64,000 nucleotides of DNA from Climacteris rufus (taxonomy: Eukaryota > Chordata > Aves > Passeriformes > Climacteridae). A model generated the notes under the pieces. It searched no databases and had not been told where the DNA came from. It saw only the letters and a list, made by a program, of their open reading frames with translations. This document shows positions 49,656-61,206 of this stretch, piece by piece. The translations under genes were made by a program, and so were the position numbers. Numbering within the stretch: the first letter of the stretch is position 1; every line of letters starts with the position of its first letter. The stretch covers positions 1,658,174 through 1,722,173 of the forward strand of contig VZRZ01001244.1 of the NCBI GenBank assembly GCA_013398175.1, given 5' to 3'.

Positions 49656-50746
49656 ACAGTGAAAGGGCAATTTTTGTGCTTTATTGAATTGAGACCAAGG
49701 TCAGAAGTCAGTGCTGATTTTGGTCTCTTTTCTTATGCTGGATGGTCACCCAGAAAATTAATGGAAGCCTTTGGAAAACGAAAGGCTTGCTGTGCGTGGT
49801 TAGATAAGAAGTGGTGCGTGGTTAGAGAAGATCAGAAATGCCAGCAATGTGTTACTTCCTGACAGAGGAAAATAATTAGTAGTGAAACACATATGAAGAT
49901 GTGAGTGGATATGAAAGAAATGTTAACAGGAGTGTAAGCAAAACAGCAAGGGCAAGGCTGAGTGCACGGGGCAGTGAGCAAATGGGAATTTCATGTGAGA
50001 AATGGGATAAAGAAGAACTTTTGTGATTACCTTATTTCAAACAGCTCGTACGTGCTACCACAATGGCATTTCTCAATAGCATTTTGCCAGGTAGTTCCAT
50101 ATTGCAAATACTAAGTATATTTATCCGAATTACATAATTATGCACCATTATACAAGTCAAATAATTGCATTAGAGTTAACAAAATTCTATATGTGTGCTC
50201 TCCTTCCAATGTAATTTCTATCAGAATAACCTCAACACCCACTGAAATACAGAAATAGGCACATTTGGGAATATTTTCCTCCATACGTTTCCATAGGTTT
50301 CTATATTTACATTACAGCTAATTATGTATATCTAGGTAATTTCTTTATTGCTGTGAACAAACAGGAAGAGCTCTGTTAATTTTTCAGGGGAAAAAAGAAA
50401 TAAGCTGTCAGACTGGAGCGTTTGTTACATTTTCATACAGATGAATAAAGAAAACATTAGTAAGCATCTGTCGATTTATATTTGATGTTTCTCATTTAAA
50501 CTTGTAATTTTAAAACATGAATAAAATATGACTGGTACTGGTATTATCTAATGCTCTTTTCACTCTTTCCACCATTTTTAGTCAAATTCTGAATGTACTG
50601 AGGGCACAGAGGACTCTGAAGACACACAGTCATTCTCCCTCTCTCTTTGGGAAAAGTCTTAATAAAATCAGATGGATCTGGTAATGGATGAGAAGTGGGG
50701 TCAGGGAGAGAACTGCTTTCCTTCCCTTTCCTACAACTTGTTGGTG
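49656..50746. other. Interval between two LTRs; possible conserved AT-rich block
   Basis: 49792-49835 is a 22-bp tandem duplication. 50048-50480 is AT-rich unique DNA with many TAAT/ATTA words (see findings). No viral gene lies between the LTRs at each side, which are of different types and so do not form one provirus. Confidence 0.5.
49792..49835 (+). repeat. 22-bp tandem duplication
   Basis: GTGCGTGGTTAGATAAGAAG and GTGCGTGGTTAGAGAAGATC start two adjacent 22-base units. The first 13 bases are identical and the rest differ at several positions. Confidence 0.75.
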
Positions 50747-51157
50747 AAACAAATCTGTGTTGCAATGGTGGCAATAAAGGCACAGCAACACAGCTTGGTC
50801 CGTAGCGAGCAGAGAGCAAGCAAGCCAGCCTTGTTTATTGTCCTGTTCCCATCTTACATAGCAGGAACCCAGGTAGAGGATTCGCTAAGATCCAACCACC
50901 CCCCAGTATGGTTGGCTGGGTTCTACACCACCCAATTCAAAACATATCATGCCTAGACTCACAACAACAGGTTCTTATCTTATTGTTATTCATACCTTAT
51001 GTGAGAAAGAAGGACTTTCTCACAAGCAGCCCCAGGCAGCAGCTCCAGGCTACTACAAATCTGTGCTGTTGTTCTTTGGGAGCGGGCCTAAGAACATGTC
51101 CAAAGGGATCCATTCCAGTTCTGCAAAATGCAGGTCTTAAGTGTCGAGTTTGCTACA
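50747..51157 (-). mobile_element. Probable LTR, minus strand
   Basis: On the minus strand the segment starts TGTAGCAAACTCGACAC and ends in CCATTGCAACA. It carries an AATAAA signal (plus-strand TTTATT at 50834-50839) followed on the minus strand by AGGCTGGCTTGCTTGCTCTC and GCTCGCTACGG, a T/C-rich R-U5 typical of avian retroviral LTRs. It shares the TGTAGCA start with the LTR at 43.4 kb. No matching target duplication is evident, so the ends may be off by several bases. No internal viral genes adjoin it, so it is probably solo. Class is not determined. Confidence 0.6.
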
Positions 51158-54100
51158 GTCTCTCATCTTTACCTCAGTGGACTGGGTTTTTCTGAAAATT
51201 GAAAACAGAATCAAAGATGAGATTACCTGGAGAGTCTGAGGGCAAGTGAGACAGTTAAAGGCAATGTGAACACAGCACAGGAGCAAGGCTATTTCCTCAC
51301 CTGCATTTTCGCCAGAAGATGCCAAAAAGAGGTTTGTCCCGTTTTTTTCTTATGGAAGGGAGAACTGACTCACTGTTAGAGGTTAAAGATGTCAGGAAAA
51401 GATGCACTTGTCAAACCATTGAACACGACATACACCTTCTGCCCATTTTCTAGACTGTGCTAGTCTGAGCTTTTAAGAATTTTCTATTAACTTGCTACAG
51501 ACTTCAGTATTACACCCCAGAGGACTGGCAAATGCCAAACACTTATTCATATACAAAGAAAGCCCAAACACAAAAATCCCCGTAGTAATGACCTTGGCAA
51601 TTAGGGACCAGTAATTCTTTCTTTAAGAAATTGTAAAAAAATGCTTGAAACAATGAGAAACTTCATGGACTGCTCATGTGTCTCTCCAGTACTTTCCTAT
51701 ATAAAATAGGAGACAGCTCTTAAAGAAGGAGGACTCTCAAAAAGCCTGAAATGGAGCCACATACCAAGCAAGGAATATAAAAGAGTGGTGCAGTCTTGCA
51801 TACCTCTACCAGCCAATTTCCCTTAAAACACAGAATTAGTAGAATAAGTTTATGGGGAGTGCAGGATAGAGAGGCTGACACTGCCCTGCCATCCTTCCTT
51901 TGTGTGCAAGGCCATACCTGTTGGCCAGTGCTTTTGCTCCTTTGTATGTTGCTCCCAGAGAGTGATAACGACAGACACCAGCAGTGCGAATTCATCAGCC
52001 TTTCTGCATGTGGAGAGATGAAGGCATCTCTGAGGAGTCATTCCAAGAGTCTGAACAAGTGCTGAGCCAGCACCTTGATCCAGATACCTTTCCGTCTCCT
52101 TGATACTAACTGCAGAAACTGTCTGACTTACCTTTAATAAATGAGTCTGGAGAACTTTTCATACGGCAGAAAAAAATCTAATAGATGATATCTTGACTCT
52201 TTCAAGAAAATACAGTGGACCTATCTTTGGATGTATCTTTTTGTTTTAAACACTGTTTGTCCTGAATTTGCTCTCACATGTATGATCAAAATAGTGTAAA
52301 TAATGGCAGTTCTGATAGTGGGTCAAAGAAAGAATAGAATAACTGCTTCACAACCATTTATTCTCTGCATAATTAAATCAAGGCTGTGAATGGAAGTTTG
52401 TTGAAAAAACCCTCCTTTTGGGATGTGCAGTTAGAAAGGAATGTAAAATGACCCCAAACCTAACTAAAATTCTGTCTCCTATATAGGAGATGGCTGATTA
52501 AATCTTCCTCTAAAAATCTTGCTTTTTCCTTAGTCAGTGTGATGACTGTGACTAAATGCATTTCAAACTTTTTCAGTTGAAGGTTGGGGGAAAAAACAAT
52601 GGAAAATTAAAGCTTAGGTTGTGTTTGCTAATGTCCACAACATGAGTTGTTCTTTTTGCCACCATCACCTTGGTACTTATGACCTAAACTCCTACCTATA
52701 TGTGTCTACTATTGCCATAATTTTATAGAGAAAATCAGTTTCAATTGAACCAAGTCTATTATAGAACATATACAACATCCCCCCTCAAAAAAACCCAGAA
52801 AACAATGATAGAGGAGAGCAAAACATACCCTGCAAACATCTAGAAAATCTGATGAACTGTCCACATTTAAAATTACTTTCTTTGGAGACCTGCATTTTAA
52901 CAGCCAAATTTCAGCTGCCAGTCTTTTATTCAGTTTCTGTCTTGAATAGCGGCTCATGTTGGTGCATGCAATGAAACCATTGCCACACTTTAATCCATTA
53001 GTGCATGTGAGTTCTCACAGCTAAAGGATGATTACTTTAATTTCTGTCCCATCTAGACATGGCTCATAAGGGAGAGTGACTTGCCTAATCTGCATGAGGA
53101 GCATCAAGATGCCTGGATGGAGCAGGTGGGGAGAAAAAAAAATGCAAGCACACCAGCTTTTGCTTTGATCCAAAATCCAAGGAAGACGTTGATTTTACTG
53201 GGCTCTGGAGCAGTGACTCAGATGGTGTTTCAACAGGATTTCAAACACACCTTCCTGCACGCCTTGTTGAATTCATGAGCCAGAGCAGCTTTCTGAATCC
53301 ATGCTTAAATTAATATGGCAGGCAAGAAAGTGGAAATGCTAAATAAAAACAGCCTTGCCTTTGGTCCCTCACAGCTGCCACATAGAACCAGTCCCCAGGA
53401 AACCTAAGCAAAGGCAGTCCTTCTTCATGCAGATTGTGGATGGTTACCAAGGCACTAAAGAGATGCTGATTCTTGATTTTTCCGGGCTGTCATGTAATGC
53501 TGATGGTACAGAAGAGCTTGTTTCAGTGTTTTCATCTTAAAGAAAACCTCCATTTTAGCACAAGTGTAATAGAATATACATGACAGATCTATTTCTCAAC
53601 CTTTGCATTGGATTATGGTTCCTGTCATTAGTATGATTATACTTATTATGTGTTCAGCGATCAGCAGTGTTTATTTTCTCATGTATCTAAAACATCAAGA
53701 TGATGCTTCTATGCTGCATCCTAAATATCAAGTTACTTAAATCTCAAGTCCTTACAGAAACTTGTCATTTTCTTGGTCAAATAAATACTTAATATTTTTT
53801 CACATTTGAAAAGTCACAGTGCAGAATGTTAGATTCCCAGTACGATATTTAAAGCAGAAATATTTATAAAAGCAGTACACGTGGTTACCAGCAAGTAGCA
53901 GCTGTTTCACTTGGTACTGTTTCCTTATTTTACAACACTTTCTAGTCCAGTCCCTTTCCTGAGCAATCACCAGGTCATCACCTCACAGCTTTCAGCAACA
54001 AGTCATTTAACCTGCTTAGAGCTATGAGAGATGAAAAGTGATTTTTTTTTAAAGCTTACTTTGAATTAAGTTTTCTTATCCAGTCTTCTGCACTGAAACT

Positions 54101-57100
54101 AAAAACAAAGCTTCTGTTATCTCAGTTATTTATGATTTTGTTCACTTCTATTAAATTTCTACTTATGAAAATAGTTTTCTAAATTGTTTTCATAACTCTT
54201 TTTTTCTTTTTTTGACCTTAGGATTACTGCTGTCCTTCTTGGTCCTTTCTGATTTTTTCACCAATAGATGCACTTGCAAAGGTTTCCTGTGGGGGTTTTA
54301 TAATTCAGAGTTGGGTGGGTTTTTTGACTTTTCTTTTTCCATATAAAGTACTTGCAAGACAGAAAAAGAAACTATAGGTTCAATAAAAAATAATGCCCAA
54401 CATACTGTCCATTCATATTTTTCTTTCTGTTAACTAAACAGAAATATCTTGGCTAAGGAAGCTTCTTTGAAACACGCAGTTTTAAATCTTTATATTTTTT
54501 GGTATCAAGTACCACTTGTATTATAGTTATTTCTTTTTAGGAAAGTCAGTAACAACCCTGTATTTAGGGTATTATGTGCTACTATAAGAATTCTTGGAGC
54601 CTTTTTATAAGAAAGTCCAACAGCACTGCTTGTGTCAGGCTTTTGAGATTTTCAGCTGAAGACAAGTACCTGGGGTAGATAATGCTTTTTTTCTCTCCAC
54701 TTCTGCCCATGAAAATCCATTTATATTTAGCTGAGATACAGGTTGCTAAATTGCTGTTCCATTCTTTCACTAGTACTCTGCTGGAAAGCCTTGGCATCAC
54801 ATCAAATGAATAACAGACAGTCCTTCAGCACCAGAGTGCCACTGCCACCTCCAACACCACCAGGAGGGGGGAAGCCAAGAGAGGGGCAGGCAAAAGCAAA
54901 AAAAACAAAAAAGGAGCTTTGGTTTCTGCCCATCTGACCTGAGGGCCCCACCAAGGACGTCCCCCCATTACCTGGCTGTGAAGGAGAGAGAAGCCAGCCT
55001 GATTTGCTTCCTAGACCCTCTCTCACACACACTAAGGTTACCTGCATGGCCAGCTGCTGTCTTACAAAGGAAAAAATCATGGACTTCTTTGGTGATGACA
55101 GATAAAAAGCCCTTGGTGAAATGAAGACATTTGGATTGCTGATTTGCCTGCTGTGTGTCTCCCAGCCAGCTCCATGGGGCAGTTGGCATCTCTGTCCTTG
55201 TCCTCATCATTTAGTGCCCATGCTGGCTGCTCTCACCTCCTACTTCTCACCTGTGGGAAGTAAAACTCTGCTTGTTTCTTCCAGCAAGGGTGAATAAGGA
55301 TACCATGAATCCACTGGTCCACTCCTGGACACTGGAAAAGGGTGTCCTAATTTAGAAGATGCTATTTTTACTAAAGAAGCTCCAGTTTCTCTCTGTGGGA
55401 AGTTTGCTTTATTACATTCTGCTACGACTTTTTGCCTCTTCTTCACCCACTGTTACTTTTAGAGTGTTTAGGTCTCAACCCCTAATATCCATCAACCCCC
55501 AATCTTCAGATCCTTCACATTTTCCTACCTGGTGGCTGTAGGAGACCCTGCCTTAAAATGAGCCACTTTGTGTTGTGTAGCTGTGTAAAATAGCCAGCTT
55601 TTTAGTCCAAAGGAGGGACATGTCAAATGAATATTGTAAAGGAAATCAGCAAATAGCTTCATCTTTTTTTCTTTTTCTCATGAGCATTGAGTTAAACTGT
55701 ACATGAGTAGTATTTGAATTTATGTTCTGCAGCAACAGATGGGTTTTAAGGGCTTGTTGTTTTAAATATATTTATTCTTAAATACACACTTGATCTCATC
55801 TTCTTTTAAAATGCTGCCAGGAGAATTCTTGAAATGCCCCCTTGAGACACAGGAGAAAGGAAAGGAGGCTGTTGGCAGCATCTCCAATGTTTGGGTGGGC
55901 TTGTTGTGGTAGGAAGTGTAATGTGGGGCTGGCAGGCTGTAGGTCTTCACCCTGTACCAAGACAGGGCTTAAACCTGCCTCATGGTCCAGCTAGCAGCCT
56001 TCATACATCTTCCTTGCATGAAATATTTCTGAGTGTTAATGAAGTTGATGTACGGCATTAGCCTCATGTCTGGGTTAGGCTTTGGCTCCCATCGAGCCAT
56101 TTTTGCCAGTGTCAGTTTGAACTCAGGGCGGTGTTGAGCAGGGCATAAATCACACCATAAGATACTGAGACACAAGTTTATTCATTTGTCTTGTGGCTGG
56201 AGATGAGAAGTCTAAACCCAGTGTTCTTCCAACCTCTGTGGTCCATCAGGCTTATTTCTATTCCAGCTCTCTCAGAGGAGATAAATATTTGGATGACAAG
56301 CATGAGGCACCATCAAAAGGGAAAATTCTAAAAGCTCACATCCCTCACTAGACCTCAATCCCCATAACCTTTTCCTGTTTCATGGCTGTAGGAGACCTCA
56401 CCTTGCAACCAGTGTTGCTGATGAAAATATGATTTTGATTGACCAGGTTGACCTTAAATTGATGTATGACCTCGGGTGCTTGGAACCTTGGTGCTTTGGA
56501 CAGGAATGGAACTACGTGAAATAATTGAATTAAATAATTTTCTCAGTGTATGAAAAACATTTCTTGATTTCTGAACTTTATTTACATATTTACTTCAAAC
56601 AGATGCTTTTGTACAACTTAGCCTATCTCCTCTGCTTCACCTCTTTTGCATTTAGACTGCAACATTTCCTTTAATAGTATTTGCCCAAAACTTTCAGCTT
56701 TTCAAAGGGAGGTCTTTGCAACTTCACCAAGCTTTTTGCCAAGAAAAATGCTTAAGAAGTCCCTTGTAATAAGCCATATTTCCTTTCTTCTAATGCATCA
56801 GCAGGGCTAGAGCCTGAATTCTCCGAGGACCAGTGCTCTATAAATACCTTTGATAGATAAATGACCAACTGCTACACACTAGAGCAGGTTTTACTTGTGT
56901 TGTGCGGTGAAGGGCAAGAGAACCAACCAAAATAAGCACAGGGTTGCTGGTGGAACAGAATATATCATGAGGACTTGGGTTGCCAACAATGTCACAACTA
57001 TTTTCTTTACCTAAGCACAGGGATAAAAATACAGTAATTACTGCTGGTAAATGCCATTTTGTATCGCTGACTACTGCACTTTCCAAGGACTCTCGTTACT

Positions 57101-60066
57101 ATACAATCATTGCCAGTTTTGACAAATTGCATTTGACTAATGAAAACAATATTTCTAAATAAACCATAACTCCTGAGAAGTCACCTCCTTGGTAGGGAAG
57201 GAGAAGTATGAAGGGGAATTTCAGTGGGGTTTTTCAGAGCCATGGAGATCCCAGGTGTGCTGCCTGCGGTATCAGTAGTAATCAAATATCCCAAAAAGGG
57301 GCATTGATTGAAACAAGCAGAATGGTTTCAAACAGATGCAAGAAGGGCTGCTGTGAAAACAGGTTGTGAAATTCTGGAACTTGGCACCACTGGGCATGAG
57401 TGAGGACATGTCAGCAGGTTGAAAAAGGGATTAAGCACACTTATGTCCAAGATGTATATAAACAGAAACTAGCAGGACTATGTAGTAATCTAGTAAAAGT
57501 AAAGCATGAGAAAATGTTGAGGCTTGTGTGCTCCCATAAATAACCTCTTTCACTGTCACCACTGACACCAGTATGGGGTGGGACCACACGGTGGTCTAAC
57601 CCAGCAGCACATTATGTCCTTAAAAACTGGAAATCACAAAACTGCTGATTCTTCCATAGATACCAGCACAGAAAGCTTCAGGATGTACTCCCTGGAGTGG
57701 AGGGTAGAAGGAATGGGACTACCAGAATTAGGGCTGACCTTTTTAAGAAGTCTGAAAGTACATGTGGGGAAAAAGCACCGTTTCAGAAATGTAGGGGGTT
57801 ACTCTGATGTTCCACTATTTACCTGTATGCACTATTTTTAAATGTATATTTCTACAGCATAGAGTTCTTTTTAAAATTTTTTTGGTTGGTTGTGTTTTGC
57901 CTATATCTTCATATGTTTAGGGAGTATGGCTAGTGAAGAAACCCAGTGAGGCTGTTTGAATTTAGGTGTTCAAATTTGCCTGCAATACCTTTCAGCTGCC
58001 TTCATCTGTATTGAATGTTTCTTTCCCTTCTCTTTCTTAGAAATCTTTGGGGATTCAACAACGGCCAGAAGACACAAATATAATTGCAAGAAATCTTTTG
58101 TTTACAGCTCCCTTCCCTCTACTTAGACTAGTTCTCAGTGGGAGGTTTAATCTAGTTATAACTTTTTGCTGAGGAAAGCACATTTTTAGGTTTTGCTTTA
58201 ATTTTAAAGTGAGTTTACATCCTCTCCTTGCAGAATCGAAAACAGTCTTTGTTCCTTCCATGTCATTCATCACAACCTTAACAGGGAGAGACTGAAGACA
58301 GGTTCCACTGGGAGACATCTGTGCAAACATTACTGCTGCCTTTCTATCCATCAGATTTTAATCTGGACCACTGCGTTTTTCATTTTTCCTTCATTCCTGT
58401 GCTTCTCAGAGCCTGTGCAGCAAGCTCCAGTTTCTTTATTTGTGCTCAGCATAAACTGCCCAGAAGCCACTGTCGTTGACAGAGACCCCATTGTGTGAGA
58501 GGAAGGAGACAGCTGCTGTCTCCAAAGCTGTTTTGGGGGTGGACTTGGAAGCACTTGTGCCTTCAAAACACTAAGAATAAAAACAGTGTGTCATATACAG
58601 CTGTCCAAGTCATAAAAAGCTTCAGGGTAAGGTAGGGCCCATGCCATAGAGTAGTTGCTGAGGTGAAAATGCAGCACTCTCTTGTTATAGAAAAAGGGGT
58701 TAAGTCCAACTAACTGACTGAGGTCCATTTATAAAGTGTTTTCAGTATTTTATTTAGTATCTAACAATTTAATAGTACTAATAGAATTTAGAGACAAAAG
58801 TGAGGAGTAAGGCTTCCTGAGTTAGTTTCTCTGTCAAAAAACCCAACAATGTTTCCTCAGAAACACTCAGTTTTCTTGTGGCAATGTCCAAGCATTGAAT
58901 TTTATGGAATCTAAATTGAAAGCTGTATTCATAAGTACTTGAATTACCAGAAACATTGATGTCCACAATTCGCATTAACTTCAAAAAGATCTTCAACATC
59001 TTTCTGAAAAGACCCCAGAAGGCTAGTTAGATTTCTAACTTGTCATCTGAACTCATGGACCAAATTCCCAGAAACTCCCCAGATGATGCCTGCAGTGCTC
59101 AGAGCTGAGAACTTTTACTCTCCTCTTACTGACAGTGGCTTTACTATTGTGATTTATTCTGAGCTTTATTCTCTGTACTTTTTAGTCTTTAACAGAGTCT
59201 TATGTTGTAATCACGGCTGAAATCTGCAGATTATGCTGCAACAATAAATTATTCAGATGGGCTACTTAGACTTCATTTACTAAGATGGTTCCATTTCTAT
59301 CAATGATTGACAGCTATTTCTGAGCATTATTTAGCCTTTCACATCACAAATCAGGACTCCTGCCTATTGTCGGCTCCAGCTTCTTCTGCCAGATTCCCAT
59401 CTGGTGTTGTAACAGGGAGTGTTTGAGTAGGACACACTGTCTTTCTTCAGTATCAAATCCATAAGGCTCACCATGAAAAAACAGCTTCTTTTATCTACTG
59501 AACTCAAATGTATGTATTCTGTAAATCATCTTAACTTCTCAAATGTCAAGGTGACTTTAATAGCCCTCATTGAATGGAAAACTGATCTGAAACTTGGATG
59601 TTGAGTTGAAACTCTCGAAGAGGTACAAAGCATCTTTTAAAATAGCCCTTCTATTAAGAAAAGAAAGTTAAGCACTATGTTATGTATACATTTCTATCCT
59701 GTTCCTCTCTGAACAGTAATTAGTTCTGCTCCTGCCGTGCCATCCAGCTGGGACTCTGGGGGATTACAGAGCTTTTCAGCAATGTGTGAGGTTCCAAACC
59801 AGCCACCAGCATCCATGATGTCTTACCAGGCCCTTTTGACAGATAGAGGCTCTCCCATCATGTATAAGATTTCGTGAGGAGCACAGTGTCCCTTTGCATG
59901 ACTCCCTTCTCTTGCCTTCCATGCAAGGAGTTGTCTGCTGTGCTGGCCAGGTGTATGGCTGTCCTGGATTTCCCTGGCCGACTACCAAGGACCCATGAAA
60001 GGCCATTTAGCCCCCCTTTTTACAGATGCACGGGGAAAAAAAATGTTTTACTAAAGTGCGATAAGA
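51158..60066. other. No gene; unique DNA
   Basis: No gene or repeat is recognised across this long stretch. It holds short homopolymers and small open frames. 53985-54030 has faint MIR-like wording. 54830-54970 is a GC-richer patch with purine runs, function unknown. 57540-57790 is open in one plus frame but resembles no family. Confidence 0.45.
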
Positions 60067-60071
60067 CATAC

Positions 60072-61201
60072 TGGTAGAGAAACTCCTTGGTAGCAGAGGA
60101 TGGTTTTGCTCCCTCATTACAGACAGGCTGGACAGGCTCAGTGCTTACAAATGATAAAGTGAATTTATTACAGAGTTAAAGGAGCAAGCAAAGAACATCT
60201 TTTAAACACTCTTTCTCCTTTGTTCTTCCCTGCCCTGCCCCCCTCCAACAGCCCCACAGCCCTCCTTTCTCCCAGAAGGTAAAGGAAACCCGGGGAGGGT
60301 TTTTTTTGTCTCTTAATTAGTCTTCAGTCAGTCTGTCTCTCTCCTTTGGCACCGTGGCAAGTTTTGCAGAAGTTGGCAGGCAGCCTGCCCAGACCTGCCA
60401 CCACTGTTTTCTCCCAGATCAGGCTGATCCAAACTTAGGGTGGGGGTGGCACCCAGCTTCTTTGCCTCACTGACTCCTGCAGTCCAATCTCCAGGAGCAG
60501 AAGCCTTGTTATCTGTGTCCATTCCTCACCAGACCAAAATCCCTTCTGTAGGAGATCACTCCCTTCTGCCCCGTAGTGGGCCGCAGAGACATCTTCAGTT
60601 CCGATGATTTAAGAGCCTCCTTCTCCTCTCTCCTTCTTCTTGGCTGGACTCATTGATGTTCATATCTGCTGTTTCAGATGTTTGCTGGGCTCCTTTCCTC
60701 TGCCTAACAACTACCTATCTATTGCTACATGATTCTATCTGTAATGGCGCGTGTGTGCGTGCTACTGAGTTTGCTTCTTAAATACACTGTCACAGAGGCC
60801 TTACCTTGCGTCCTAATTGGTCCAGCGATGGTTAACAGCCCGTTCATCAGAGATAAGCCCTGGCTGGAGAACTATGGAAGCTTCTGGCAGCTCTTCCCAG
60901 GAGCCATCTTTTGGCCCCTACCACCCCCAAAAAGCCAGACCCCCAAAACTCCTCAAACTACCACAATGGCCAGGGCTTTTTTATAGTCTGTTTGTGAGGT
61001 CCCTCGGATGAGACCTTCACAAGCCCTTGTCTGGTGGCTTGTTAGCAGCATATGTCTCATGCACAGACAGCTGCTGAATCAAGGCAATGGATCCTGGAGA
61101 AAGCTGTGGGATGTGCTTTGGACTGTATGGGCAGGGATCTTGTACCTCCAGTCTAAGCTTAGTGTGCTAAGCCCCAAATCCCTCAGCCTTTATTGTTGTC
61201 A
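60072..61201 (-). mobile_element. Long LTR, probably solo, minus strand
   Basis: The segment starts TGGTAGAGAAAC and ends TTGTTGTCA on the plus strand, that is TG...CA as retroviral LTRs do. The flanks CATAC and CATAT may be a 5-bp target duplication with one change. On the minus strand an AATAAA signal (plus-strand TTTATT at 60164-60169) lies near the 3' end, leaving a short U5, and the rest would be an unusually long U3. The wording GACAGGCTGGACAGGCTC and GGAGCAAGCAAAGAACATCT recalls an LTR type seen in birds. About 1.1 kb in all. No gag, pol or env follows. The ends and the family are uncertain. Confidence 0.55.
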
Positions 61202-61206
61202 CATAT

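Noticed and set aside
53985..54030. MIR-like core (CAAGTCATTTAACCTGCTTA)
   Set aside because: A single block of similarity without flanking support.
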